Source: Candidatus Eisenbergiella stercorigallinarum (GTDB taxonomy: Bacteria; Bacillota; Clostridia; Lachnospirales; Lachnospiraceae). Taken from it: a DNA stretch of 7,109 bases. Shown here piece after piece: positions 6,379 to 7,109 of the stretch. The stretch lies in NCBI GenBank assembly GCA_019120525.1, contig DWUW01000275.1, forward strand, positions 1-7,109, written 5' to 3'. The position numbers were made by a program, and so were the translations under genes. The notes beneath the pieces were generated by a model. That model was not told where the DNA came from. It saw only the letters and a list, made by a program, of their open reading frames with translations, and did no database searches. Every line of letters begins with the position of its first letter. Positions within the stretch are counted from its first letter, which is position 1.

Positions 6379-7109
6379 ATGGCGTCCCTGCGGCATTTTG
6401 CCACCAGGCAGAAGAACATCATGTGGTGGGGGATGCAGCACAGGCTGGCGGAGCCCCTGATGAGAAAGACCATGGAAATGGATTACGGCCTGACGGAAAG
6501 CGCGAGAGTGCGCGCCCTGCGGGCGAGGCAGGATGAATACCGGAAAAAGGAGCAGGATGTGTTCGAACGTTTTCTGCAGCAGCTGGAGCTGTTTCTCACC
6601 GCCTGCGTGCGGCTGGTCTTTTCTCTTGTGACGGTATGGCCCTTTTTCGCGGGACAGCTTTGGGGTGGAAAAAATGGACAGACGGACGGCAGAGGGACCG
6701 GACTGTTCACGCTTCTGGCGGCGGCAGCCCTGATCGGCAGTCTGCTTTTAAACCACTGGTCGGTCAGACAGCAGGGGAAGAAAAGACGGGCGATTCATAA
6801 TGAGCATGAGGACGAAAACCGGCTGAACGACTATATGATGGACGAGGTGGTTCTGTCCACGGAAGCCGGAAAGGATATCCGAATCTTTCATCAGCAGAAA
6901 ATGATGGAAAGCTACGGAAACCAGATGAACCGCAACTGGCGGTGCATGACGCTGCAGTACGCGGCCAATGACGTCCGGCATTTCGGCCTGCAGGGGATGC
7001 TGTCCTCCTGCGTCGGCGGCATCGTCTATCTGTATGTGGCCTTCTGCGCCTGGGCAGGCAGCATCAGCATCGGAAATGTGGTGCGTTACGCGGGTGCGGT
7101 ACAGCAGTG
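6379..7109 (+). pseudogene. ABC exporter half-transporter 2, rest of membrane domain, cut by window end
   Basis: The frame is open from at least 6358 to the window end without a stop. It encodes the end of TM2, the cytoplasmic region with MEMDYGLTES, TM3 (FLTACVRLVFSLVTVW), TM4 (LFTLLAAAALIGSLLL), the AGKDIRIF coupling-region motif shared with half-transporter 1, and TM5. The ATPase domain would follow downstream of the window. ATG 6379 is the first Met but has no ribosome site. The natural reading is as a continuation of the ORF starting at 6128, broken by one base. It is the partner of half-transporter 1 in a presumed heterodimeric exporter. Confidence 0.85.

Noticed and set aside
1..7109. 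CRISPR array, tRNA/rRNA genes, insertion sequences or phage genes
   Set aside because: No regularly spaced long repeats, no tRNA-like or rRNA segments, and no transposase or integrase motifs were seen on either strand.

Overview
The window looks like a chromosomal segment from a gut-type Firmicute, most likely in the Lachnospiraceae or a close relative. This is inferred from mid-range GC, strong purine-rich AGGAGG-type ribosome binding sites, ATGA/GTGA gene overlaps, and the gene families present; no marker gene fixes the taxon. All real genes lie on the + strand.

Layout: (1) 1-1182 is the C-terminal part of an M13 (neprilysin/PepO-like) zinc metallopeptidase whose start lies outside the window. 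(2) 1207-2109, 24 nt downstream, is a CPBP/CAAX-type intramembrane protease. (3) 2110-2309 holds a stem-loop terminator and a plausible promoter. (4) 2310-4212 is a LytTR/GHKL (AgrA/AgrC-like) two-component system. The response regulator is broken: a 56-residue receiver stub is followed, in another frame, by a LytTR DNA-binding domain, and the central receiver segment with the phosphoacceptor Asp is absent. The histidine kinase appears complete. (5) 4213-4359 is a compact control region with two 11-bp direct repeats 20 bp apart that resemble a LytTR operator, an extended -10 promoter and a hairpin leader. (6) 4360-7109 encodes two consecutive ABC exporter half-transporters (membrane domain plus ATPase). 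The first lacks about 70 residues of its membrane domain and changes frame there. The second has what looks like a one-base frameshift and runs off the window.

Likely original logic: the kinase senses an extracellular or membrane signal, the LytTR regulator binds the direct repeats, and the adjacent heterodimeric ABC exporter is switched on. The two upstream proteases are separated from this cassette by the terminator, so any link to it is only by proximity. In the sequence as given, the regulator and both transporter genes are damaged while the kinase and both proteases read cleanly. This points to decay of the signalling/export cassette, to a strain-specific variant, or to sequence/assembly errors. 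The lesions and the candidate LytTR operator are the most interesting parts of the window.
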